Assembly: GCA_963969345.1 (NCBI GenBank)
Contig: OZ017766.1
Span: forward strand, 248,001 to 312,000
Direction: 5' to 3'
DNA: 64,000 bases
From: Turbatrix aceti
Taxonomy: Eukaryota > Nematoda > Chromadorea > Rhabditida > Panagrolaimidae
The notes beneath the pieces were generated by a model. The model worked only from the letters and a program-made list of their open reading frames with translations. It made no database searches and had not been told where the DNA came from. Made by a program: the position numbers and the translations under genes. Shown here one piece after another: positions 48,201 to 57,044 of the stretch. The first letter of the stretch is position 1. Every line of letters begins with the position of its first letter.

Positions 48201-51200
48201 TGTCGTAGCAGTTGGCGAAGTGGTCTTCTTCCAGTACGATTGGTTCGCAGTGAATATTTCTTTCTTGAAGTGTGATGACGATTGGTGCGACGTGTCGGCA
48301 TGGTATGGGGGTATTGTTGATTCCGACAAGTTTGATTTCTTCTTCGGCTTGTCGTGTTTTGAGTTGATGTTGATCAATGAAGCTTTTGTGGATGATAGAA
48401 AATACAGCTCCGGTGTCGAGTAGCATTCTTGCGGGAATTCCGTTGAGGTAGCCGTTCAAGTGGGCTTTTGTAGTAGCACAGGTTTGATTGGTGAAAGTTC
48501 GTGTAGGAACTAAGTTTTGCAGGGGAAGACTTTCTGCTTCTTGTCGTTGTCTTTCTCGTTCTTGTCGTCGTTCGTTGCGTTGTTTGTTCCATTGTTGTAC
48601 GTTGTTGATCACGCGGTTTGTCAGAAAGGGTAGATTGGTGTATCGCATGATTTCTTGTACCAAGGCGGGCATGATGATTTTGGCAATTACTGCGGCTGTG
48701 ACGTATGTGCAGCAGGCGAATATCCATATTTGAGATGGGGCGAAAATACCACCAGTGAGAAAACCAAAGAGGCCGTTGGCAACAAGCGATTCGGCAAAGT
48801 GCATGGCTTTCTTTTCTTTGACGGTTTTGTAGGGCTGGGTTGTTTGTAGCAGTAATCCATTGTCGAGGGAATATTGGTAGGTTTCTATCATTTCTTGGAC
48901 GTTCAGATGATTTGATAGATCTTTTTCAAAGCGTTGGAATGAAAAGACTTCTGAGAGGTTGGTCAATACCAAGTTGGTGTAAATCTGGTGCTTGTCTCCA
49001 ATGTTGATTTCTGGAAAGTCGATAGTTCTGAATCTGCCAATCTCGATGAGTTTGTGGACAAATTCGATGTGTCCTGTCGTTTGATCGTAGCGTTGTAGTT
49101 GTCCATTGTGTCGGTCAATGAAGATGTACGGTGATTCTGAGCATGGCGTTTCTTTTGCTGTCGGTTCCAGTATCCGAGAGATTGGATCTAGAAAGGCTTG
49201 TAGTTTGTGATGATGATAGACGAATTCCACGGGTAGTCGGTCGTAGCATTGTTTCTGAGGTAGGAATGTAATTGTTTCGAATGGAATTTCGGTACAGGCT
49301 TTGACTTCAAGTGTTGTAGCGGTGATTAGCTTTGCTTTGATTGACGTTTGATTCAAGAGTTCTCGAGCGAGAAGTGTCGGATTTGCTGCAGCTAGTGCAA
49401 CGGTTGCGTCGGCAATAGCTTCCAATGCTGAGCAGACATGGCGGACTGATGCGGTGAAGAATTGTTTGGCGGTGTTGTCCGTGTTTCTTTGAAGTGCCGT
49501 TAGTTGAGCAGCGAATTGTTCAGTGAGGACAATTCCGGATTGGCGTTTGATACGTGGTTTCTGCGTGATTTTGTTATCACGTTTACTTATAGTTGAGTTC
49601 CACGTACGGAGTGGTACAGCGTATCCTTGATCTGATAGTAGAAATGTGGTGTTGCAGTCGTTCGTTCTGATTTGTTCGTTGTTGGGATGGAATGATAGGG
49701 CAAATTGTTTGTTTTCGGCAATGAAAACGTTTCCACCAAATGAGCCTTCCATCTTCCTCATTTGAATGTACTTGCATTGATGAGTTTGGTCTGGCGTCCA
49801 AATTAGAACTCCATGATCTTCTAATTGGCAGGATCCATGTCGATAGTAGCAGGGTATTGACGAAGGAATAGCCTTTGTCACTTCTTCGGTTCCATGTCGG
49901 GTGTAGATGTTTGTTGTGCTGTGGTAGCAGTTGATGACTGATTCGGTGTCGGCAAATAAGTAGCGGGGAAACCAATAGTCGGGAAAGTTGAGTGTGTTGT
50001 TGGTTCCAAAAAAATCGGTTTGGTTTTGGAGTATGCCGTGGTCTGATAGTTGAACGGTAGCCATTCTTTTGCATTCAGCAACGGTTGTAGATACTGGTTC
50101 AATAATTGGTTCGGAGTAGATGTCAGTTCCAAAGAAACTTCGTTGATGCGTTTGAGTTGTGCGGCGGCATTGACAGTGATGAGCTGTTGTCTGGTATTCG
50201 ATTGTGTTTGGTCTGTGGACATCCCATGCTGTTTCCACTACAGCATCCAGGGTATGAAATTCAGGTGTATGACAAGGTGGCTTGTTTGGAAGTGTCCAGT
50301 ATGACGTTGGTGCATTTGCTGTACAGAATAGTACGTCGTCGGCTTGTATGAGAGCGGTAGATGGCGTGACAAAAATTGCCATTATACTTAAGGCCATTAG
50401 AAATTTTGTCGATAGGTCTGGTTTCTTGATTTGAGTCGTTGAATTATTGATGTTGATTGGTAGTAGAGTGTTCGTCGCTGCGTAGATAGGGTTTGTGTTT
50501 GCAAACCTAACAGTTGTTTTGTGTTCAGGCGTTCTGCTATGATTTCGTCGGTTGTCGCGTCCATTGCGGTGATTGTTTCTTGGTGATGACGATCGATTAC
50601 GGTTGAAGTTCTTGTAGGAGGAGTGGTTGTTTCTTGTGTATCTTGGGTAGGGTGACGGTTGGCGGTTGTAGTGTTGAGTACGGGATCGTTGATTTTGGTT
50701 CTTGTTGTTCTTTGACCAGCAGTTATTCTCCATGTGTCCGGGTTTGTTGCAGTAGTGACAAATAAGAGTGCGGCATTCATTAGCGAAGTGTCCAGGTTTT
50801 TGGCATTTGAAGCATTTCTGCAGGTTCTTTGATGAAATTGTTAGAGCTTTGGCTATTTGATTGGTCGTTTCGTTGACGGAGGATATTGATTGGGTACGTT
50901 TTTCTTCGATTCGTTCTTGTCGTTGAGCTAAAGTAAGAGCTTTTTCGACGGTTTCTGGATCTTTGCTGCTGACGTATTCACGTAGACTGGGTTTCATTCG
51001 GTTGATTGTTTCTCGTAGTAGGACGTTTTCGATGATTTCAGTTGGTTCACCTTCCATCATGGTGTAAATAAGTGTAGCTAGGCGTTCGTAGTAGTTGTGG
51101 ACTTTTTCTCCTTTGTTCTGGTAGCAGCTTGCGAAGGATTCTGTAGCGTTTTTCTTTGCTTGGTCGTTGGGGAATCGACGGTTTAGTGCTTCGGTCGCTT

Positions 51201-52470
51201 CGTAGTAGCTGTTTCTGACGTTTGGCGGGAATGAGTCGTATGCCAGAAGAGCTGTTCCTTTGAGTTTTGATACTAGGTGGGCAAGACGTCGTCGCTCGTT
51301 GAGTTCGAATGGGTATTTGGTCATTTGTAGTTCGAGTTGTCGTAACCATTGGGTGAAGACTTGTGCTGGATCTCCGGTAAATTGGGGTACTTCATCTGCG
51401 GGAATATTGATTGATAGCATGTTGAGTTGCGCCGTTTTGAGAATACCATTCGTGTTTGAGTCGTGTGTTTCGTAGGTTAGTTCCAGGTTTCCATGTGTGA
51501 CGTTCTTTGTACCAAATATGATACGGGTTGGGGCGTTGTTTCGATTCTTTTTCTGTTCTTCCAGTTCCTTTTTCATAGCTTCGATTTCGCGTTGGATTTT
51601 CATTTCGTTGAGTTGTTCGATTAGTTGGGTTACTGCCGTAGTTGATTGTGTTTCTTTGGGATCAAAGAAGTTGTCGCGTCGTAGTATTGTCGTTTTCTTG
51701 TTTTCTGTCGCTGGCTTTTTCGTCGTAGCAATTTCTTCCATTTCAGCCTTCATCGCTTCCATTGTCGCTGTCATTTTCTCCATCATTTTTGCCATTGTCG
51801 CCGTTTCGTTTTCCTTTTCTGTCGCCGTTCCATTTTCCTTTTCTGTCGCCGTTTCATTTTCCTTTTCTGTCGCCGTTCCATTTTCCTTTTCTGTCGCCGT
51901 TTCATTTTCCTTTTCTGTCGCCGTTTCATTTTCCTTTTCTGTCGCCGTTTCATTTTCCTTTTCCATTTGTACTGCTTCTCTCTTTCCTGGTTTCAGCATC
52001 GCGATTTTCAATTCTTCCATTTCTTTCACTTTCTTGATCAGCGTTTCCTTGATTTCCTGAAATTGTTTAAACATGTTTAAAATCTCACCTTCCATTTCTG
52101 CGCGTTCCTTTTCCGCGGTCATCATTTGTTGTTCCAGCATTTTCTTCAGTTCCTTGTAGTCAGTTCCGACAGTTTCCATCAGCTTTCTCTCGTAGTAGTT
52201 TTCGGCGTTTTCCATCAGTGTCTTCTTCAGTTTGTCGTTGTCGTTTGCAGCATTTTCCATCAGCGTCTTGAGTTCCTTGGCCATCATTTCCATTGTATTT
52301 TCCAGTTTCGTCAGTCGTAAATCGGCTTCTTTCACAGCATTGTCAGCGGCGTTTATTGATTTCAGGGTGCTTCCTGCGAATAGTTGTAGTTGTTTGATGA
52401 TTTGATCCAAGGTGGATCCTTTTTCGAATAACGTAGACATGTCGTTTAGTTGTTGTCGTGTAATAACCAT
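44185..52470 (-). CDS. retrotransposon polyprotein Gag-Env-like-Pol plus C-terminal extension, 2761 aa
   Basis: A single frame. Residues about 30-310: coiled coil, with an octapeptide array at about 172-226. About 365-520: Gag core. 553-584: two CCHC zinc knuckles. About 688-1290: Env-like glycoprotein with internal signal, furin-type RIKR at 973-976 and a membrane segment (1233-1271). About 1338-1440: aspartic protease (LLDTGA). About 1550-1690: reverse transcriptase with YMDD at 1672-1675. About 1815-1935: RNase H. About 2045-2230: integrase with HHCC zinc-binding and D,D-35-E motifs. About 2290-2340: integrase tail. 2407-2761: an extension of unknown function. All catalytic residues looked for in RT and integrase are present, so activity is plausible. 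The Env-like part normally follows Pol in retroviruses, so its position between Gag and protease is odd. It is on the same strand as the flippase gene. Confidence 0.93.
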   Translation of the reverse strand: MVITRQQLNDMSTLFEKGSTLDQIIKQLQLFAGSTLKSINAADNAVKEADLRLTKLENTMEMMAKELKTLMENAANDNDKLKKTLMENAENYYERKLMETVGTDYKELKKMLEQQMMTAEKERAEMEGEILNMFKQFQEIKETLIKKVKEMEELKIAMLKPGKREAVQMEKENETATEKENETATEKENETATEKENGTATEKENETATEKENGTATEKENETATMAKMMEKMTATMEAMKAEMEEIATTKKPATENKKTTILRRDNFFDPKETQSTTAVTQLIEQLNEMKIQREIEAMKKELEEQKKNRNNAPTRIIFGTKNVTHGNLELTYETHDSNTNGILKTAQLNMLSINIPADEVPQFTGDPAQVFTQWLRQLELQMTKYPFELNERRRLAHLVSKLKGTALLAYDSFPPNVRNSYYEATEALNRRFPNDQAKKNATESFASCYQNKGEKVHNYYERLATLIYTMMEGEPTEIIENVLLRETINRMKPSLREYVSSKDPETVEKALTLAQRQERIEEKRTQSISSVNETTNQIAKALTISSKNLQKCFKCQKPGHFANECRTLICHYCNKPGHMENNCWSKNNKNQNQRSRTQHYNRQPSPYPRYTRNNHSSYKNFNRNRSSSPRNNHRNGRDNRRNHSRTPEHKTTVRFANTNPIYAATNTLLPININNSTTQIKKPDLSTKFLMALSIMAIFVTPSTALIQADDVLFCTANAPTSYWTLPNKPPCHTPEFHTLDAVVETAWDVHRPNTIEYQTTAHHCQCRRTTQTHQRSFFGTDIYSEPIIEPVSTTVAECKRMATVQLSDHGILQNQTDFFGTNNTLNFPDYWFPRYLFADTESVINCYHSTTNIYTRHGTEEVTKAIPSSIPCYYRHGSCQLEDHGVLIWTPDQTHQCKYIQMRKMEGSFGGNVFIAENKQFALSFHPNNEQIRTNDCNTTFLLSDQGYAVPLRTWNSTISKRDNKITQKPRIKRQSGIVLTEQFAAQLTALQRNTDNTAKQFFTASVRHVCSALEAIADATVALAAANPTLLARELLNQTSIKAKLITATTLEVKACTEIPFETITFLPQKQCYDRLPVEFVYHHHKLQAFLDPISRILEPTAKETPCSESPYIFIDRHNGQLQRYDQTTGHIEFVHKLIEIGRFRTIDFPEINIGDKHQIYTNLVLTNLSEVFSFQRFEKDLSNHLNVQEMIETYQYSLDNGLLLQTTQPYKTVKEKKAMHFAESLVANGLFGFLTGGIFAPSQIWIFACCTYVTAAVIAKIIMPALVQEIMRYTNLPFLTNRVINNVQQWNKQRNERRQERERQRQEAESLPLQNLVPTRTFTNQTCATTKAHLNGYLNGIPARMLLDTGAVFSIIHKSFIDQHQLKTRQAEEEIKLVGINNTPIPCRHVAPIVITLQERNIHCEPIVLEEDHFANCYDILLGEDILEPNGFIIDYTSKTCHIGKTVEKMTDAYASMQIQEAEEDIINLPKTDLSATYTEELAELINKYSNLFSRNDKDLGRCKIAAPKMIVTSDKPTTTQPYRIPETVKPAVDTFIKEMLETGLLIESTTPWVSGIVVVPKKNGKLRPCVDFRRLNNVTEMDPYPLPRIETLLNKTSGCYWYSTLDMKSGFLQIPLDEDTSRYCGIITETGIFQFTTMPFGLKNAPAIFCRVMSTVLQGLEEFALAYMDDIIIFTRSTDPKEHLEALSMVFQRLKEYGLKIHAEKCSLANRSVTYVGHRIDMDGISPSDAHLNSIRNYPPPTTVTEIKRFLGLANFFRKFIPHFAAIARPLTELTRKNVPFQWEEAQQIAFKTLVEELTQPPILTSPDYTQKFIIHTDASLIGLAGAILQKNDDESTHAIAYFSRQLTPAEKNYSTTELELLALIATLDHFRHILYGTKIIWNTDHNPLTHLNDTPSKSTRLNRWLLQLQDFDITSCYLKGPDNVLADALSRAISPTRINTSYFGMEPEDEEEEQEEEEDNKSTDAVTSNNQVLNNNDQNTNSINQLNDENIKSALAALSEGWKGSSKPELQKYFIVRASLSEVNGLLYKDDRLVIPEADRSRVLAMLHRSHQGMARTKALARRYFWWPGLNKDIENLCTTCSTCNKYAPEIPKRPITPWRKTAEPMERVHIDFAGPVFNATWLVVVDAYSRFPFVFPMKKTRATDCIEVLDSIFSQFGYPKYLVSDNGRQFAAEEFNSHMQRSGTHTMKSPPYHPESNGLAEKFVQTFKKSVKKILEETPDMQPAKATKIWLADYRNTPLPSIGQSPSELMFSRLLNHPLDTFTPPRANQAAEQTPPATQQNNNTYSIGDLVWRRSTLENCWHAATVTNTKGQAICEVQDVKNGKLHRTHLDDLKQRKSTNPPQQPDSLDPETSEADWLHPPANSIPEEEEADRSSFEGICLPRVACLTSSVLVTPRFQLLNMSDTLSEFEYMENGVDETSTAPPSPLPSPPPQDAHSECPPRLRAQLRVSRLRAHVQPLALPDDAERGCRPLCVVPPATEQRTRCEVAAIFADLVSYEAREALVTEALQKEGNPFRTLCAIATELKDMTSVRPMVSLEDVSRILRAKGLPSDLGGFTHTKIERFDLVTVTRLLCPNHRFLCRKTDGNLRGFYRYGCGPINNYVLVDFGYPESRRVLSDHEEVENVPVTGPVDAVPLNDFYFPVGDVSSGQLKRTARSAIRLPTQELSLVLAFTKLVRHVLGTKDKVSFARFKSTMFGLGLPQEPSEFSSLGLQGALRLFAPDIRLLSLAYDVQPDDTHPRNILSIVSPQHYHDA
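48601..50406 (-). other. Env-like glycoprotein region inside the polyprotein
   Basis: Residues about 689-1290. It starts with a hydrophobic signal-like segment (about 688-708) directly after the Gag zinc knuckles and basic linker. The ectodomain is rich in Cys and Asn-X-Ser/Thr sites. A dibasic furin-type site RIKR (973-976) splits it into two subunits, and the second ends in a long hydrophobic stretch (1233-1271) and a basic Arg/Gln/Glu-rich tail. The layout is that of a retroviral or other viral fusion glycoprotein; I cannot name the class. Being cytosol-lumen-cytosol, it is topologically compatible with flanking cytosolic Gag and Pol in one chain. Confidence 0.7.
51812..51973 (-). repeat. 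24-bp tandem array in gag
   Basis: About seven copies of a 24-bp unit encode an octapeptide (E-T/G-A-T-E-K-E-N, variants with T or G) at residues about 172-226. The array opens additional frames on both strands; those are artefacts of the repeat. It extends the charged coiled-coil part of Gag. Confidence 0.9.
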
Positions 52471-52528
52471 CCGCTAGCTAGGCGGTAATTCGTGTTTCCG
52501 GAAACAAAAAGTAAGTATCAACTTACAG

Positions 52529-52546
52529 AGTTAGGGCGTGGCACCA
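52529..52546 (-). other. primer binding site
   Basis: On the sense strand TGGTGCCACGCCCTAAC begins three nt inside the 5' LTR. It starts with TGG, complementary to the CCA end of a tRNA. I could not decide which tRNA isotype matches. Confidence 0.75.
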
Positions 52547-52549
52547 ATT

Positions 52550-52938
52550 TGATGTGTCCCCGTATGGTTCCCTCTGTAAGGATACTAATACAACGCGATA
52601 TTTATCTCGACAACAGAATATGAGATAACCAAAATATAAATAACGTTATAAAGAACAAAGTATTAAACGCAAACAATAAATGAACAACAAAGATGAATGA
52701 ATAATAAGATAATAAGAATCTAAGAATATATCTGAATACCTGAATAATTGTGTGGGAGTGTGGGTTCCTTTTATAGGGACCCAAAAAGGGGGCGGGGTTA
52801 GGTGCTAGGTCAAGTGCCGTGGCACGGATGGCACAGGTCATGCCGTGCACCTGTTGCACCTGTTAACCTAGCAGCTGTTAAGGGGTTAAAACAATATTGG
52901 GTAATGTTGGGTAAGAAGGGCAATGTTGGGACATTGCA
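52550..52938 (-). repeat. 5' LTR of the retrotransposon
   Basis: 389 bp, apparently identical to the left copy, bounded by the gagat duplication at 52939-52943. It carries a TATAAAA box (minus strand, about 52769-52775), the likely core promoter of the element. Confidence 0.95.
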
Positions 52939-52972
52939 GAGATCATAAAATCGATATTGCTGCCTTGATTTT

Positions 52973-52978
52973 TTTATT
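52973..52978 (-). promoter_or_regulatory. polyadenylation signal of the flippase gene
   Basis: AATAAA on the minus strand, 75 nt after the flippase stop and 30 nt before the target duplication of the retrotransposon. Confidence 0.55.
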
Positions 52979-53053
52979 TCGTTCAAATTAAATTAACAAA
53001 ACATACAAAGAATGACACATTATTGCACACAAACATCGATTGAATTTCAATCG

Positions 53054-55883
53054 TTACCTGTTTGTCACAGGATGTACTATTGATAAACCCCGAGAAACAT
53101 CTTCATCGCCATGTTCTTCATCCGACCGCGTAAAGGTACCACCGCAAGTTTTCAGAGCAGTAGCGTAGACAAGTCCTGGAGCGAATGTGTTTTGAACAAT
53201 CTTAACAAGGTATCGTGGCGCTAGAGCCACGACAACGCTGACATACAGCGCCGCCCAGTAAAGCACAGAGTGCAGGCAGTGGCTTGCAACGTTCACTGGA
53301 GTTGACGGGGTCCCAAAAATTGGCGAAGAAAACGAAGTATAGAATAGAAAAAAAACATAAAACACCGCGATAAATATGAAGTGCATTAGAAACAGCGGCA
53401 TGGTCTGAAAGATTAAAAATGATGACTGTAAGCTGCACAAATGTTTTGACAACTTACCCAGCATCTGGTAAGCATGACAAGGTGAACTTCATTGCAGAAA
53501 AAAATCCCTGAGGCCAGGTAAAAACCAAAAATCCAGTTCTCAGTGTCGAAATCGTTGAAAGTCTGAAAAGTTTTATGAAAAGTTGTTGACAGCATTTTTG
53601 GGCATTTTAAAGTCAAAAGCAAAGAAACAAAAAAACTCACACCGTAACCAACAAAATAAACAACAGCACTCTGCCAGAAGGCTTCCATCATGTGAATCAG
53701 AAACCTCGTGTGCTTGTAGACCGAGTTAGTCCGTCCCTTGGCGTAGAGTAAAGGCTTCTGCTCTAGTACCTCCGCACTGATATCCTGATCCAAGATTCCG
53801 TATACCAAAGGCTGCACACTTGTAAAAATGATTGGGTAAAGCATCGAAAATATCCTACAAATTTTTATTTGCTGGATTCCGTCTGTCGAAACTTACGGAT
53901 CAATAATGTTGTGAGCGCTGAATCCACTAAAATAACTCCCCCAGTAGATAACCAAGACCAGCATGGCATTTTTGTAAAGAAAATGTAGCAAGACATTGGC
54001 AAGACGATAGTAGAACCAATGTCCGTGTACAAGTAGTAGTCGTTTGAGAAATCGAAATCGAGCAAGCGCAAAGTCTGAAGCCATGACCGCTTGCATGCCT
54101 TCCTGGCCGCTGATGCCGATGCCGACGTGGGCGGCCTGTATCATGGGAACGTCGTTGGCGCCATCGCCGACGGCTAGCACCTTACCTTTGAGCCGCTTTT
54201 TGACTAGTCTTACGATCGTTGCTTTTTCTGATGGGGTCATACGGTAGCAAAGAACGGAAGTCGCCCTAAAAGCAAAAAAAAATTTTTAAAGATAAAAAAG
54301 TTCAAATTACCCTCTGATGAGCCCTATGGCTTTTTCGTTCTTTTCAGCAACAAGCTTGACGCCATCAGACGAGACCACGACGTTGTACGCCCCGCAGTCT
54401 TTGTTCAGGTCGAAATAATCTGCATCTTCTCCGGATCTGAGATACACCAAAGGCGTGTACGAATCAAACAGCTGGCACGAAGTAGCGATATTTAAGGCCG
54501 TCTCCTCTTTGTCACCGGTGAGCACCCACACCTGCATGCCGGCCATGCGTAACGAGGCTATGGCATCGGGCACTCCTTCTTGAAGCCTATCTTCGATAGC
54601 GGTAAGGCCAAGCAACTCAAGGTCAACTTCCAGCTTTGAAGCCGACTCACTGAGCGACTCTTCTCTGCCATCAAAATCAGACAACTCAATGTACTCGTGA
54701 GAAGTCAACCATGTGTTATAGACTTCGTTGTCGACAATGCGCATGGCCATGCAAAGCGTGCGGAGGCCATTGGATGCGTACCTCTGCAGAAGGGCTTTGG
54801 ATTGGTTTATGACCCTTTTTCCTCTCTGGGACGTTGCAAACTCAGCACTCAGGTTGGCAAAAATGCCGTCGTCAGCGCCTTTGCAGAGAAGAAGTTTGCA
54901 TGAATCCAGGTGAACGACGATGGACATGCGTTTCCGATTTGCGTCAAATTCCAGGATTTTCGCTATCTGTAGGGTCAAGATACGGACCTGCCCATCGCTG
55001 GAAGGTAGAGCAACCTCGACGAAATCCGTGGATCTGTGCATAAGGGTGACGCCGTAAGTCCTGGCAGCATTGACCAGGCAATATTCATCCGGGCTTTCAG
55101 CCTCGTAGATTCTTTGCAGCTTCTTCTGTTGAAGCACAAACTTCTTTGTTCGCTTGAAAAAGCTGAAGACGCTTCCGTTAAACGAGCTTAAACGTCGGAA
55201 AATAGGAGGTGCGAGACCAGAGAGAAATGACGACGCCCGGCTGGAAAGCGACAATGACGACCCAACAGATGCCGTCGTTGGGCTGTAAACCTCGGGCGAT
55301 GGATAGTCTTCTGGTCTTACGTAGAACGCGCTGTTGGTGACGTGAAAAACGCCGTCTTTGACGAATCCCTCGTCGATATTGTCTTTGTGCCGCTCACGAT
55401 GTGCCATTACCGTATTGCAAATTGCCAAGTTGAGAAAAAAATAGTAAGTAGCTTGAAAGTCATAGTCCGCTTCAGGATTGTCAAAAATAAGCGGCAACGC
55501 AGTCTTGAGTTCATCGTTGACAGATATAACGTCATCGACAGAAGCCGGTTTCTTGGATTCGGTACTAATTTCGGGTGGCGCAGAATAGAGGTTAGAAGGC
55601 TCGTAGGAGTCGCCGTTTATCGAACAGCACCTAAAGCAATGGATTTTCAAACCTGTATAAAAGTAAAAGCAAACTTGAAAAGCATTTTATTTTCAGTCAG
55701 CGTGCCAGTTTTATCCGAGAGGACGTACTGTATCTGACCGAGTTCTTCGGGTATTGTAAGCGATCGACACTGTGCACGGGTGTCAGTTGGCTCGTAGTAC
55801 AACTCCATGTCGTGGCTGAGGAAAAACATCTGGCCTAGTTTGATGAGTTCGACCGTGATGTAGAGTGAGAGGGGTATCAGAGT
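53054..55883 (-). CDS. P4-type ATPase (phospholipid flippase), C-terminal two thirds
   Basis: Six exons (55883-55675, 55630-54311, 54265-53897, 53854-53641, 53562-53458, 53404-53054) join in frame to 855 residues. The first holds the transmembrane segment before the phosphorylation site ([12 protein letters not shown]) and the catalytic DKTGTLTEN. The second carries the nucleotide-binding domain with KGADDGIF and [12 protein letters not shown], and an extra Ser-rich insertion near residue 200. The third has [11 protein letters not shown] and the P4-specific [10 protein letters not shown]. The last three encode the membrane helices. P4-ATPases move aminophospholipids to the cytosolic leaflet; CDC50 partners are usual. 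The family length is about 1100-1200, so about 330 N-terminal residues, including the actuator domain, are missing. No matching exon lies upstream to the window end; they are beyond the window, in the gap, or lost. Sequence wording is closest to the ATP11-type class. The 43-nt intron at 55631-55674 is short. Confidence 0.88.
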
Positions 55884-55927
55884 CTAAAAAAAGTTAAATG
55901 AAAAACAAATTTATAAAATGCTAAACT

Positions 55928-56943
55928 TTTAAGACGGAGTCTGCGAGACTTTTTACAACCGACGACCAGACGTTTTTTACACTTTCAAATGTTTTGAGCC
56001 AAAGTTGTAGAGGAACCTAAGGGCAGTCTATATCCGCGATATTAGATTTTTGAAAAATCGGATTCTGGAGATTTAGCTTTAGATGTGTTTTTCATAAAAT
56101 GCGATGGTCCGCAAATCGACTTCGTCGAAACTGTCTAAAAATTTGCATACAGGGGTTTCAGAGGACAGGGAATACGATGGCTTACTCAGATTTTTCAAAA
56201 AACACCTGAAAGTATTTTTTATTGAATTTCGCCGTCATAAATTCGGCTGTACCGCGCCTTAAAAAAATAATCAGACCCTGACACCTATCCTATCTGAAAG
56301 AGCAATTTTTTCTGGTCAGAATCCAGTTTCTTTTGAAAAAACGTAGTTTCCGCTTGGCCTTCTAGGTCTCGATTTGTAGTCAAAACAGCCAAAAACCCCC
56401 TCAAAAAACATGGCGGGAAGTGCGCACGCGCGCGCGCACGCGCAAAAAAGGGAGTTTTTTGGTCATTTTGACGACAAATCGAGACCCAGAAGGTCAGGCG
56501 GAAACTACGTTTTTTTAAAAGAAACTGGATTCTGACCAGAAAAAATTGCTCTTTCAGATAGGATAGGTGTCAGGGTCTGATTATTTTTTTACGGCGCGGT
56601 ACAGCCGATTTTATGACGGCGAAATTCAATAAAAAATACTTTCAGGTGTTTTTTGAAAAATCTGAGTAAGCCATCGTATTCCCTGTCCTCTGAAACCCCT
56701 GTATGCAAATTTTTAGACAGTTTCGACGAAGTCGATTTGCGGACCATCGCATTTTATGAAAAACACATCTAAAGCTAAATCTCCAGAATCCGATTTTTCA
56801 AAAATCTAATATCGCGGATATAGACCGCCCTTAGAGCCCTCTACAACTTTGGCTCAAAACATTTGAAAGTGTAAAAAACGTCTGGTCGGGTTTTCTCCTT
56901 ATAGGAAAATCGGCTCGCAGACTCCGTCTTAAACGAATAAAAA
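55928..56943. mobile_element. 1-kb palindromic foldback element
   Basis: Two arms of about 470 bp, nearly perfect inverted copies, meet around a loop of about 50-60 bp rich in alternating CG (gcgcacgcgcgcgcgcacgcgc at about 56419-56443). The outermost bases read TTTAAGACGGAGTCTGCGAG on each side and enclose TTAA at both borders, compatible with a TTAA-targeting element such as a piggyBac-type MITE, though TTAA is itself palindromic. Arms differ most at about 55950-55975 versus 56885-56925. It lies immediately upstream of the first visible flippase exon, presumably within an intron. Confidence 0.85.
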
Positions 56944-57044
56944 AACTAGGTTTTGAATGTTTTTTTTGGAAAAAAGACAAAAAATACAAAAAAAAGTTTA
57001 AAAAATTTTTTAGGCAAAAAATAATTTACTGGTGTAAAAATATG

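Larger units (their letters stand above)
43754..52938 (-). mobile_element. intact Ty3/gypsy-type LTR retrotransposon (9185 bp), minus strand
   Basis: A complete element with 389-bp LTRs at 43754-44142 (3' LTR) and 52550-52938 (5' LTR) that appear identical, a 5-bp target duplication gagat (43749-43753 and 52939-52943), a primer binding site, a polypurine tract and one uninterrupted 2761-codon frame. Identical LTRs and an intact frame mean a recent insertion. RT and integrase wording (FLGLANFFRKF, YMDD) is Ty3/gypsy-like, but the domain order is unusual. It sits between the convergent 3' ends of the ZP gene and the flippase gene, just beyond the flippase polyadenylation signal, where it should do little harm. 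Confidence 0.95.

Noticed and set aside
51497..52060. 187-codon plus-strand frame opposite gag
   Set aside because: A by-product of the 24-bp tandem array and the purine-rich coiled-coil codons on the other strand.
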